Below, piece by piece: positions 1 through 5,401 of a stretch of 5,401 bases of DNA. The stretch is taken from positions 1 to 5,401 of the forward strand of contig CAZGRL010000207.1 in NCBI GenBank assembly GCA_964528155.1, written 5' to 3'. The DNA is from G001797105 sp964528155. GTDB taxonomy: Bacteria > Chloroflexota > Anaerolineae > Anaerolineales > E44-bin32. The stretch's first letter is position 1. Each line of letters begins with the position of its first letter. A program made the translations under genes and the position numbers. The notes beneath the pieces were generated by a model. The model saw nothing but the letters and a program-made list of their open reading frames with translations, searched no databases and had not been told where the DNA came from.

Positions 1-26
1 TGGTAGGCTTGCCACGTTGCGGTCAT
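1..26 (-). CDS. Start of a further late gene, truncated by the window edge
   Basis: Only eight residues are visible (MTATWQAY). The ATG at 26 is preceded by AGGAG at a good 8-base spacing and lies 14 bases after the first stop codon of the 43-residue gene, so a continuing gene on the same strand is very likely. Nothing can be said about its function. Confidence 0.6.
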
Positions 27-34
27 TGCTCAGG

Positions 35-39
35 CTCCT
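35..39 (-). promoter_or_regulatory. Ribosome binding site of the gene leaving the window
   Basis: The minus strand reads AGGAG, 8 bases before an ATG at 26-24, immediately after the tandem stops of the 43-residue gene. It is among the best-spaced Shine-Dalgarno sequences in the window and supports the existence of a further gene. Confidence 0.65.
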
Positions 40-40
40 A

Positions 41-172
41 TTACTCGGGCACGTTGTTGTCGACGGCTTGCGCGATCCAGGCGGGCCATTCCTCGCGTTC
101 GGTAGAGTCCGCGAAGGTGCGAGCGTCTGAGGTCTCAATGAAGGCGTGATCGACTTGGCGAATAGCGCTCAT
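41..172 (-). CDS. Very small protein of unknown function, 43 residues
   Basis: The translation runs MSAIRQVDHAFIETSDARTF, then ADSTEREEWPAWIAQAVDNN, then VPE. It begins at the ATG overlapping the previous TGA (ATGA at 172-169) and ends in tandem in-frame stops, TAA at 43-41 and TAG at 40-38. AAGGGA lies 10 bases before the start. The next gene follows with a strong ribosome binding site of its own, so this frame fills the space between two well-marked signals. The product is acidic and soluble, with a tryptophan-rich EEWPAWIAQAV segment (27-37) that could be an amphipathic helix. It has no cysteines and no membrane span. It could be a small virion accessory or regulatory protein. I do not recognise it. 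Confidence 0.62.
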   Translation of the reverse strand: MSAIRQVDHAFIETSDARTFADSTEREEWPAWIAQAVDNNVPE

Positions 173-528
173 GACTGCTGTGTCCCTTCTGATCCTTCAG
201 GCTCCGACGGTGTTTCAGCCGCGGGCTCTTTCATGTTTTCGACCGCGTCGCAGAACTCGACGATCGGCTTTGCAACGAGACCCCACGGCATAACCGCAAC
301 GCATTCCTGGAGCGTCTTGGCGTCGGCGTCTTCCAGGCTGATGAGTGAGCCAACTTGGACACCATCGAGAGCGGCCAAGACTCGCAAGCGTGCGCGCATC
401 TGCTTCACGCCAAGGCCACCCTGCGGGATGTTCTCCAGCGCATGGATCGCAAGTTCAGCGTAGTTGCCTTTGAGTTGCTTTCCGCTGGCCAGCGTAGCGT
501 CGAATGCTTCGTTGCGTAGAGTCTTCAT
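169..528 (-). CDS. Small, mostly helical phage protein of unknown function, 119 residues
   Basis: Residues about 22-95 are predicted helical with IPQGGLGVKQMRARLRVLAAL (34-54) and a LEDADAKTL segment (65-73). From memory this resembles small uncharacterised proteins in phage late regions that pair a PPQGG-x-x-x-x-x-MR-x-R-x-R stretch with an LEDAD motif, but I cannot name a family with certainty. Residues 100-119 form an acidic, proline/serine/glutamate-rich tail (EPAAETPSEPEGSEGTQQS), likely disordered. There is no signal peptide or membrane span, which argues against a holin or spanin. The ATG at 528 overlaps the upstream TGA (ATGA) and has GGGAG with a 6-base spacer. Its own TGA overlaps the next ATG in the same way at 172-169, so the two junctions imply ordered, coupled translation. 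Confidence 0.75.
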   Translation of the reverse strand: MKTLRNEAFDATLASGKQLKGNYAELAIHALENIPQGGLGVKQMRARLRVLAALDGVQVGSLISLEDADAKTLQECVAVMPWGLVAKPIVEFCDAVENMKEPAAETPSEPEGSEGTQQS

Positions 529-806
529 GACTTACTCCCGGTCAGGCCAGTGTCGGCCATGGCTGCGTTGATGAACGGCGCCAACGCGGCTTGCAGCGCG
601 TCCCAGTTCTTCTTCTGCTCGGCCGCTGTCTTGCCCACCATTCGCGGGTCGCAACGTCCGACGGCGTCTCCGGCTGCATCAAAGCGCACGCGCAGACCCG
701 CGGTCTCGGGTTCGTCACCGTGCGCCGGTTGGCACATGATCAGAACCTCGGACGGCAGCGACGCCGAACCCGTATCGATCTCAATCGTCTTGGATAGCTT
801 TGCCAT
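525..806 (-). CDS. Small phage protein of unknown function, 93 residues
   Basis: I do not recognise the family. Residues 1-45 look beta-rich (KTIEIDTG, EVLIMCQP, GLRVRFDA), followed by a turn with GRCDPRMVGKT (50-60). A single amphipathic helix spans about 61-85 (AAEQKKNWDALQAALAPF). There are two cysteines (25 and 52), no signal peptide and no membrane span, so it is probably a small soluble protein. The pattern of small beta sheet plus C-terminal helix is common in virion accessory proteins but is not diagnostic. The start at 806 has a weak GGGA 7 bases upstream. The stop overlaps the next start as ATGA at 528-525, which supports a real, coupled gene. Coding on this strand is favoured over the longer plus-strand frame across the same bases, because the overlap architecture and ribosome binding sites are on the minus strand. 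Confidence 0.72.
   Translation of the reverse strand: MAKLSKTIEIDTGSASLPSEVLIMCQPAHGDEPETAGLRVRFDAAGDAVGRCDPRMVGKTAAEQKKNWDALQAALAPFINAAMADTGLTGSKS
535..539 (-). promoter_or_regulatory. Ribosome binding site of the 119-residue gene
   Basis: The minus strand reads GGGAG, 6 bases before the ATG at 528. It lies inside the end of the upstream 93-residue coding sequence and supports the ATG within the ATGA overlap as the true start. Confidence 0.6.
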
Positions 807-860
807 GGATGTATCCCGCTGCGGCTCCCGTCGGAGTCGCCGTGAAAGGGTGGGAACCGA
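807..860 (-). other. Longest intergenic gap (54 bases), no terminator
   Basis: This is the largest non-coding stretch in the window. The only self-complementary piece is CCGCTGCGG, with a 4-base stem and a 1-base loop, too weak for a terminator and lacking a T-run. Near 817-814 the minus strand has GGGA, 7 bases before the ATG at 806, a weak ribosome binding site. No promoter-like hexamer pair stands out, so transcription probably reads through from the glycosyltransferase. Confidence 0.5.
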
Positions 861-1664
861 TCAACTGCGCAGCAGTGCCGCGAGTTCGTCTTGCGTGAAA
901 CTCAGCCGGGTGGGTTTCCAGTCCGGGTGGTCCTCTGGGCATCGCTCACGCTTGGGCACGAGTCGGCGGAATGGCTCCGGCTTGTGCCCATTGACGACCT
1001 CGAGATCGACAGGGCCAACATCGTGCACTGGATGCAGCGTTGCCTGCGCCATCTGGTCGTCGGTGACGCGCCATGTGTGAGCGTGCCCCGGAGCCGCGTG
1101 ACGACGCTGCATGAAGTTGAAACGGCTCGTTGCATAGAGCCGCGCGCCGCTCCGCGACATATTCTCGCACCACTGGCAATCTTCAGCGCAACGTGCCTCG
1201 GAGAATGGAACCGCGGATTCGGACCAACCCGAGAGAGTTGGCCCAGCGGCGTAGGTTGTGAGTCGGTTCTCTCCGGTCTGTTCGAAAAGCCGAAGCGTTC
1301 CGGCCATGGTCTCGACGTAGACTCGGGACTTTCCGATCACCTCGGCCAGCTCCGAGTGCTTGACGGCCTCGATCAGATATTCGGGGCCGTAGTAGTCGTC
1401 ATCGTCGAAGCAGGCGAAAAACCCGCCGCCGTGCTTGCGGACCCATTCGATCCCTGCATTGCGTGCCTGTCCTGGACTTGGAGCACTCGTCAGGACCGCA
1501 TCTGGTGATAACCTGGCCGCTTTGCACGCTCCAACTGCGGTACCGTTCTCGACGATAACAAGGGACCGCCGATCGAAGCGCTGTCGGTTGAAGTTCTCCA
1601 GCACATTGCCGAGCATCGCCGACCGCCCCAATGGGACGATGACCACAACCGATCGCGCGCGCAT
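861..1664 (-). CDS. GT2-type (GT-A fold) glycosyltransferase, phage-encoded
   Basis: The 267-residue product is predicted to transfer a sugar from a nucleotide donor. Residues 5-14 (SVVVIVPLGR) and 35-43 (LVIVENGTA) look like the first strands of the nucleotide-binding half. PGQARNAGI (64-72) is the usual GT2 segment before the metal site. FFACFDDDDYYGPEYL (82-97) carries the aspartate-rich DxD-type motif at 87-90. EDCQWCENM (161-169) sits where GT2 enzymes have the ED catalytic-base motif, followed by RSGARLYATSRFNF (171-184), also typical. HAHTWR (194-199) closes the recognisable part. There is no signal peptide or membrane helix, so it should be cytosolic, unlike the polytopic Gtr O-antigen enzymes. 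The length is normal for a compact single-domain GT2. The start at 1664 lies 3 bases past the fibre stop, with no Shine-Dalgarno, implying translational coupling. Donor and acceptor are unknown. The fibre, another virion protein or a host glycan are all possible. Confidence 0.85.
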   Translation of the reverse strand: MRARSVVVIVPLGRSAMLGNVLENFNRQRFDRRSLVIVENGTAVGACKAARLSPDAVLTSAPSPGQARNAGIEWVRKHGGGFFACFDDDDYYGPEYLIEAVKHSELAEVIGKSRVYVETMAGTLRLFEQTGENRLTTYAAGPTLSGWSESAVPFSEARCAEDCQWCENMSRSGARLYATSRFNFMQRRHAAPGHAHTWRVTDDQMAQATLHPVHDVGPVDLEVVNGHKPEPFRRLVPKRERCPEDHPDWKPTRLSFTQDELAALLRS

Positions 1665-1667
1665 GAC

Positions 1668-3775
1668 TTACGAGATCGGGAAATAAACGCAGAGGCACTC
1701 CAAAATGAACTCGTACTGATTCCCTGAGTAGCTTGGGGTAATGGTGAATTCGAGATCGTCCCCGTTGGCGGCGACGGCGCCGCGATGNNNNNNNNNNCAC
1801 CGGTTAAGCCACAGCCCAGCGTGGCGACTGTCGCAAACACTTCGTTAACGGCGGCCTCAATCACGGCAAGGGTCGGCGTGCCGGTATTATCCCAGACTCG
1901 GATCGTACCCTCGCGCCAATATGTACCGGTCTGTGATGTTCCGTCTTCGCGCCACGACAGGATCGTCCATCGGTACTTCAGTACATAATTTGTCGTCGTT
2001 GCGGGCGGCGGTACCAGTGCGGTACGGGCAATGGTCCACGCCACGACTGGATCAGTTGCCGTTGATGTGTAGCGCGTTCGGTGTTCGAATTCACTGCTTC
2101 GCGCATTCGTGATTGCGACGGTCGGCGGTACGATGATCCCAGCAAACGCCCGGTCGTGCCCCGCTGCCCATGTCACACCGCAACCGTAGTTGTAATTGCC
2201 TGGTGGCTGCGTGCCGCTGGCGGCTGGATCGCCCGAGCAGAACTTGCCGATCCCGCCGGGGTCGCTAGTACCAGACGCGGTGCCACCGGAAACGATCAAC
2301 TCATTTCCGGGCGCTGTCCCGGTTTGCGCCGCTGGGCGCACGAAGTAGTCACCTGAAGTCGCGGAGCCCAACTCCAAATATTCGCCGTAGACGTCCTCGC
2401 CAAACACTGCCGCCGTGAGTTGCCCGGTGGCCTGGTAACGCCCGACCAACACCTCGACATTGCCGCCGCTGCTCGTGCCGGCTCCGCCGTCTGCTGTGAT
2501 ATAGCCAGCAGCGAGTTGCAACTTCCCGGCGGTGAATGGGCCGCCAACTGTAACATCCACGTTTTGCGCGTGGACCTGCAGCGAGTCGGCGTTCTCGTCT
2601 CCGGTCTGCGCCTGTGAAATGACGGGGCCGACCACGGGATTGCCGAAATAGAGCGATGCGGCATCGACCTTGACGTAGTCCGCGCCGATCGTCAGGTACG
2701 TGGTCGCGCCCGACTTAAAGGAATGCGTCGTTGCCGTTGCGGTCCAGGCCGCGTTCGCTCCCACGTACGCGCTGACCGAGGTCGATGCGCTGACCTTCGT
2801 GTTCGTCAGGTTGGTAGCGTCGCCGAGCAGCAGATCGTTGGTGCTGATGCCCCAGATGCGCGAGTTAGCGGCAGCACCGTTCAGGCCATAGCCGGTGAAG
2901 TTCGCGGGACCGCGCACCATGCCGGTGCCGGAAACTGCGGCACCACCGGGGGAGACGGAGATCCCGGTCGTCGCGGCGGTGAATTGGGCAGTAGTGCCAT
3001 TCCGGTAGATGAACCGGTTCGCTGAGTCGATCAGCACGTCGTCGACGTTGGTCCCGTCTCCGATATACAGATCGTCACTAGCGGTTAGATTTAGAACCTT
3101 TGCATCCGCTCCGCCACCGGTCAGCCCGTACAGGGAGAAATTATTGATCGTGCGGAACGTGCCCACAGTCGCGACCGTGGCGCCAACCGCCAGATAATTC
3201 GTCCCGACCCTGACCGTCGTCTGATACGCCTGCGCGCTGCCGGTGCTATAGGCAACCGCGCCCGCGGTTTCACTCACTGCCGGCGCTAGACCGGGCCTGC
3301 TTGCGTTGACGACCTGCGCCGCCTGCAACTGCCACGCGAGATCGTCGGTGTCGACGACGGCGTCGGGATCGTTGGTTGTGCATTCCCAGGTCGTGTCGCT
3401 GTAGTCCGTGCCCTCCTGCACCTGGATCAAGAACCCGCCCGCGTTGATGCCGGTTGCGAACCACGACGGCCGCGTCCACGGACCCGACTGCACGACCCAC
3501 GGCCCGCGATTGACCTGCGTCGTCTGCCCCGCCGCGAGAACCGTATCCCCAACCGAGTCGAGCGTGACGCCGTCCGCTGACTGCGCCGTACCGGAGAGCG
3601 TCAGGTTCGACGTCGACACTGCGCGCACAGTCGGATGCTCGGACGTCACCGTCACCGAGTCGATGATGTCCTTGAACATCTGACCGACGCGGTTCGCTGT
3701 GTTCGCGAGCGGAGTCGTCTCGGAGTAGATGACATCTGCCGCGGTCAGCAGATCGGAGCGCGTGTGGATGGTCAT
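1668..3775 (-). CDS. Large tail-fibre protein, interrupted by an assembly gap
   Basis: This is probably the main host-recognition fibre, about 700 residues. 659 residues precede the gap and 39 follow it. Residues 1-40 are a short helical attachment region. Residues 50-110 carry the common fibre module with LTLSGTAQSADGV, a GQTTQ turn, PWVVQSGPWTRP and an N/G-rich turn. Residues 206-356 contain two imperfect repeats offset by about 80 residues (NNFSLYGLTG with LYIGDGTN, then ANFTGYGLNG with LLLGDATN). Residues 370-500 are glycine/alanine/threonine-rich beta sequence, as expected of a trimeric shaft. Residues 500-659 are richer in W, Y, R and C and may be the tip. After the gap, the frame that fits reads HRGAVAANGDDLEFTITPSY and ends CLCVYFPIS with TAA at 1670-1668. 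The ATG at 3775 has only a weak GTGAG upstream and follows the gp48-like stop by 10 bases, so translational coupling is likely. No chaperone or peptidase motif was recognised. Confidence 0.88.
1788..1797. other. Assembly gap (10 Ns) inside the tail-fibre gene
   Basis: Ten Ns separate two well-defined coding stretches. On the minus strand the upstream frame enters the gap at 1798 as the first base of a codon, and the downstream coding frame resumes at 1787 as the first base of a codon. An intact gene therefore needs a gap length that leaves remainder 2 on division by 3, and ten leaves remainder 1. The run is best read as a fixed-size scaffolding placeholder, not as ten real unknown bases. Confidence 0.9.
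2798..3140 (-). repeat. Imperfect tandem repeat encoding fibre shaft units
   Basis: Two protein units within the fibre share NF-x-x-YGL-x-G followed about 20 residues later by a D-L-x-x-GD-x-TN motif. The offset is 80 residues for the first motif and 79 for the second, so one residue differs in the linker. At DNA level the two copies still share broken blocks such as GTTGGT, CGTC, CCGA and ATCGT around 2810-2837 and 3047-3075 on the plus strand. This fits duplication of a beta-structural unit followed by divergence. Confidence 0.6.
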
Positions 3776-3785
3776 GGTTTACTCA

Positions 3786-4604
3786 CTATTCGAACGACTC
3801 GCCGAACGACGCATCGAAGACGCCTTCGTTGATGAATGCAACCTTGAGCACGATCCAATGCTGGGTTGGGCAGACCTTCAGCAGTAGGCGCTCAAGTTCT
3901 GCTCGGCGGTAGGACGGGATCAGTGGGTCGTCATCGTGTACAACTTCCAGAGCCTCACCGCTGATATAGATGAAGTATGGCCAGGTGTCCTCGTCATCCG
4001 GCACCGGCGGAGGGGCCCGGCGCGTTAGGTCTTTGTTGACGAGGTATCCCGGTTCATTGGTCAGCAGGTTGTCACATTGCCACTGCGTAATCGGGTCGCC
4101 GTCGGTCTCTCCACCGTCCGTATCGAATCCCGACGAGCACTGCGGCTGCTTGTAGTCTCCCAGCGTCAGGTCCGCGCAGCATTGCACGGTACCAACTGCC
4201 GGCTGCTCGGTGTAGTTGCGTGGATCCCGCGCCGCCCAAGTTGGCGGGCCCACTGTTGACCAGCACTCGTGCACATAGAGATCTGTAAACCCGGCGTCAT
4301 GCAGCAGGTCTTCGATGTACGTTGGGTCCTGTCCGCCTTGCGCCTTCCACGCCGCGTCTATGTGCGTGCGCCGATCGTCCTCGGTCTCGCTTGCAGCGAC
4401 GAAGATCCCGAACTCGCGTTCCCACTCGTTCAGGTGTGTTGTGTACTCCGGTAAGACCTCTTCCCAAACCTCATCAACGAAGGTCCGGAACGTCGCCGGG
4501 GCCTCCGCCAGCGCCCGCGCAAAGTTGCGGAGCTTCTTCTCCGCCGTGACGCTCCACGCGGTTGAGTGCGGCAGCAGATGCTGGATGACTCTGAACCAAG
4601 GCAT
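3786..4604 (-). CDS. Phage baseplate/tail protein, Mu gp48 / YmfQ-like (DUF2313)
   Basis: The product has 272 residues. Residues 1-115 match the gp48/YmfQ pattern: an N-terminal LLPHSTAW, a helical stretch (about 22-60), WEREFGI (61-67), and GGQDPTYIEDLLHDAGF (90-106). The C-terminus (234-257) has the usual arginine/glutamate helix followed by a hydrophobic strand, ending LKVCPTQHWIVLKVAF. In Mu and related phages this family sits at the baseplate edge, between the gp47/baseplate J protein and the tail fibre. That fits the long fibre gene 10 bases downstream. At 272 residues it is longer than the roughly 180-200 residues I recall for compact members. The extra length is residues about 115-210, which hold C142, C143, C156 and C177, a GETDGDP acidic stretch and an APPPVPDDEDTWPYF proline/acid segment. 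The ATG at 4604 is preceded by AAGGTGA with a 9-base spacer, which supports this start. It ends in tandem in-frame stops, TAG then TGA. Confidence 0.88.
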   Translation of the reverse strand: MPWFRVIQHLLPHSTAWSVTAEKKLRNFARALAEAPATFRTFVDEVWEEVLPEYTTHLNEWEREFGIFVAASETEDDRRTHIDAAWKAQGGQDPTYIEDLLHDAGFTDLYVHECWSTVGPPTWAARDPRNYTEQPAVGTVQCCADLTLGDYKQPQCSSGFDTDGGETDGDPITQWQCDNLLTNEPGYLVNKDLTRRAPPPVPDDEDTWPYFIYISGEALEVVHDDDPLIPSYRRAELERLLLKVCPTQHWIVLKVAFINEGVFDASFGESFE

Positions 4605-4613
4605 TGGACGGCG

Positions 4614-4620
4614 TCACCTT
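4614..4620 (-). promoter_or_regulatory. Ribosome binding site of the gp48-like gene
   Basis: The minus strand reads AAGGTGA, closely matching the end of the AGGAGGTGA anti-16S consensus, with 9 bases before the ATG at 4604. It lies in the 18-base gap after the preceding stop codon and fixes the start of the gp48-like gene. Confidence 0.65.
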
Positions 4621-4622
4621 GA

Positions 4623-5401
4623 TCAGACCGTGGATTCAAACGTCGCGGTGACAGCCTGAATCTCAAGACCCGCAACGGAATTTGCTCCCGCCTCTCCCGT
4701 GATGAGTACGCTCAGAATCTCATTGGCCGCGATGTTTCGTGCGCTCAGAATCGGAGTGATAGTGTGGAGCGTTTCGTAAGCCGCAACGTCCACCGACGTG
4801 TCGGTGGCATCGCCCAGTTTCGTGGCTCCCGTTCCGATCCTGTAGACCGCAACCGCAGCCGTTGGCATCTCAGCAGGAAGCGAACTGTGACCGGTGCCAA
4901 TCAGATCGACGACCACGCCGTTCTCACTCAGGCGTAGATTGGGGTAGGGCGGCTGGATCGGGATCCGGATCCCACCGCTTGCAGCAACTGAAGACTGTCG
5001 CAAGACCTGTGCGATGTAGTCCGGGGAGACGCTGGCATACTCGAACCGATCCGACGTGTTGGTCTGCATCACCAGCGGGATGTTCCAAGTCCCGAGCCGA
5101 GCCGTGACGATGCCAGCAATGATGGTGAGCCAATCCGTGAGGCCGTCCACCGCTGCATCGAATTTAGTTCCGGAAACCTCGTCGATCAGGTACTCGATCG
5201 CGTCCATGACCTGCGAGACACCGACCTGCTCGGGCGTGTTTGTCGGGGTAATGCCCGCATGCACGACCATCGCCTGACAGAACCCCAGCCAATCGTTCAC
5301 CCAGTCCTTCTCAAGCGGAAACCCGGTCGTATCGGACTCGCTGACTTTGTTCTTAGCTCGACCGTGCGGATAGTTCGCGACTACCTGCACCTGTGTCGGG
5401 T
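4623..5401 (-). CDS. Fibre-like phage structural protein, 5' end outside the window
   Basis: The reading frame is open to the window edge (codons for P-T-Q-V precede the first candidate start), so the gene is probably 5'-partial. A GTG at 5390-5388 could start a 255-residue product but has no visible Shine-Dalgarno. Numbered from that GTG, residues 3-70 hold the segment VVANYPHGRAKNKV, then GFPLEKDWVNDWLGFCQA, then AGITP. I recognise this pattern from memory as an N-terminal module of phage tail-fibre-like proteins. Residues 75-135 look helical then mixed. Residues about 155-255 are beta-rich, with a TGEAGAN turn near the end, suggesting a small virion-exposed domain. There are no membrane segments or signal peptide. 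The next gene starts 18 bases downstream and encodes a gp48-like baseplate protein, which supports a baseplate or fibre role. The exact function is unassigned. It could be a short fibre or a fibre-to-baseplate adaptor. Confidence 0.8.
   Translation of the reverse strand, partial: PTQVQVVANYPHGRAKNKVSESDTTGFPLEKDWVNDWLGFCQAMVVHAGITPTNTPEQVGVSQVMDAIEYLIDEVSGTKFDAAVDGLTDWLTIIAGIVTARLGTWNIPLVMQTNTSDRFEYASVSPDYIAQVLRQSSVAASGGIRIPIQPPYPNLRLSENGVVVDLIGTGHSSLPAEMPTAAVAVYRIGTGATKLGDATDTSVDVAAYETLHTITPILSARNIAANEILSVLITGEAGANSVAGLEIQAVTATFESTV

Noticed and set aside
807..860. A terminator or internal promoter in the 54-base gap
   Set aside because: Only a 4-base stem without a T-run was found, and no paired -35/-10-like hexamers stand out.
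550..1080. A plus-strand open frame of 176 residues crossing the 93-residue gene and the end of the glycosyltransferase
   Set aside because: It spans two minus-strand genes and the gap between them. It is serine/arginine-rich in the way shadow frames usually are and has no convincing ribosome binding site.
891..1508. A plus-strand open frame of 205 residues opposite the glycosyltransferase
   Set aside because: The minus-strand product has clear GT2 motifs across the same bases. The plus-strand product has no recognisable motif and the operon runs entirely on the minus strand. GC-rich antisense shadows of this length are common.
861..1664. The glycosyltransferase as an O-antigen serotype-conversion (Gtr) enzyme
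   Set aside because: The product lacks the multiple membrane helices of GtrC-type enzymes and is not next to flippase or GtrB-like genes in this window.
529..1670. The shared string TAAGTCATG at both the glycosyltransferase start (1670-1662) and the 119-residue gene start (534-526) as a regulatory motif
   Set aside because: Nine bases is short. In one case TAA is a real stop and in the other it is out of frame. The flanking bases differ, and no third copy was seen at other starts.
1490..1787. Continuation of the fibre frame beyond the Ns down to 1490
   Set aside because: The sequence turns into low-complexity shadow translation overlapping the glycosyltransferase start. The alternative frame gives a plausible fibre C-terminus with a stop 3 bases before the next start.
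1..5401. CRISPR array, tRNA, insertion sequence, attachment site or diversity-generating retroelement near the fibre
   Set aside because: No regularly spaced identical repeats, cloverleaf pattern, transposase or reverse-transcriptase motifs were seen. The fibre's repeats are diverged protein-coding units, not a template and variable repeat pair.

Overview
The window is a stretch of the late structural module of a tailed bacteriophage or prophage. Every supported gene lies on the minus strand, so the biological reading direction runs from the right end (5401) to the left end (1). By eye the DNA is moderately GC-rich (roughly 60%). The genes are packed with gaps of 3 to 54 bases or 4-base ATGA overlaps. 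The baseplate gene belongs to the Mu gp48 / YmfQ (DUF2313) family, which points to a contractile-tailed (myovirus-like) phage of a Gram-negative bacterium. The host cannot be named from this sequence. A run of 10 Ns at 1788-1797 shows that this is a scaffolded draft assembly.

In transcription order the layout is as follows. At 5401-4623 is the 3' part of a fibre-like structural protein with a conserved tail-fibre-type N-terminal segment. At 4604-3786 is a gp48/YmfQ-like baseplate protein with an inserted cysteine-containing segment. At 3775-1668 is a large tail-fibre protein of about 700 residues, interrupted by the N gap. At 1664-861 is a soluble GT2-type glycosyltransferase with an aspartate-rich DDDD motif. 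At 806-525, 528-169 and 172-41 are three small genes of 93, 119 and 43 residues with no firm function. At 26-1 is the start of another gene that leaves the window.

The baseplate protein probably closes the baseplate and the long fibre carries host recognition. The glycosyltransferase sits where fibre chaperones or fibre-modifying enzymes are usually found. It may decorate the fibre, another virion protein, or a host glycan; this is inference. The small genes downstream are tightly coupled and could be virion accessory, lysis or host-takeover genes, but nothing in their sequences settles this.

Two results are not obvious from simple ORF calling. First, the true C-terminus of the fibre is in a different frame from the one that runs open through the Ns, so the 10-base gap length cannot be literal. 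Second, the corrected fibre frame and the glycosyltransferase are in the same frame, separated only by TAA-GTC-ATG. No promoter, terminator, tRNA, CRISPR array or insertion sequence was seen, and no non-coding stretch exceeds 54 bases.
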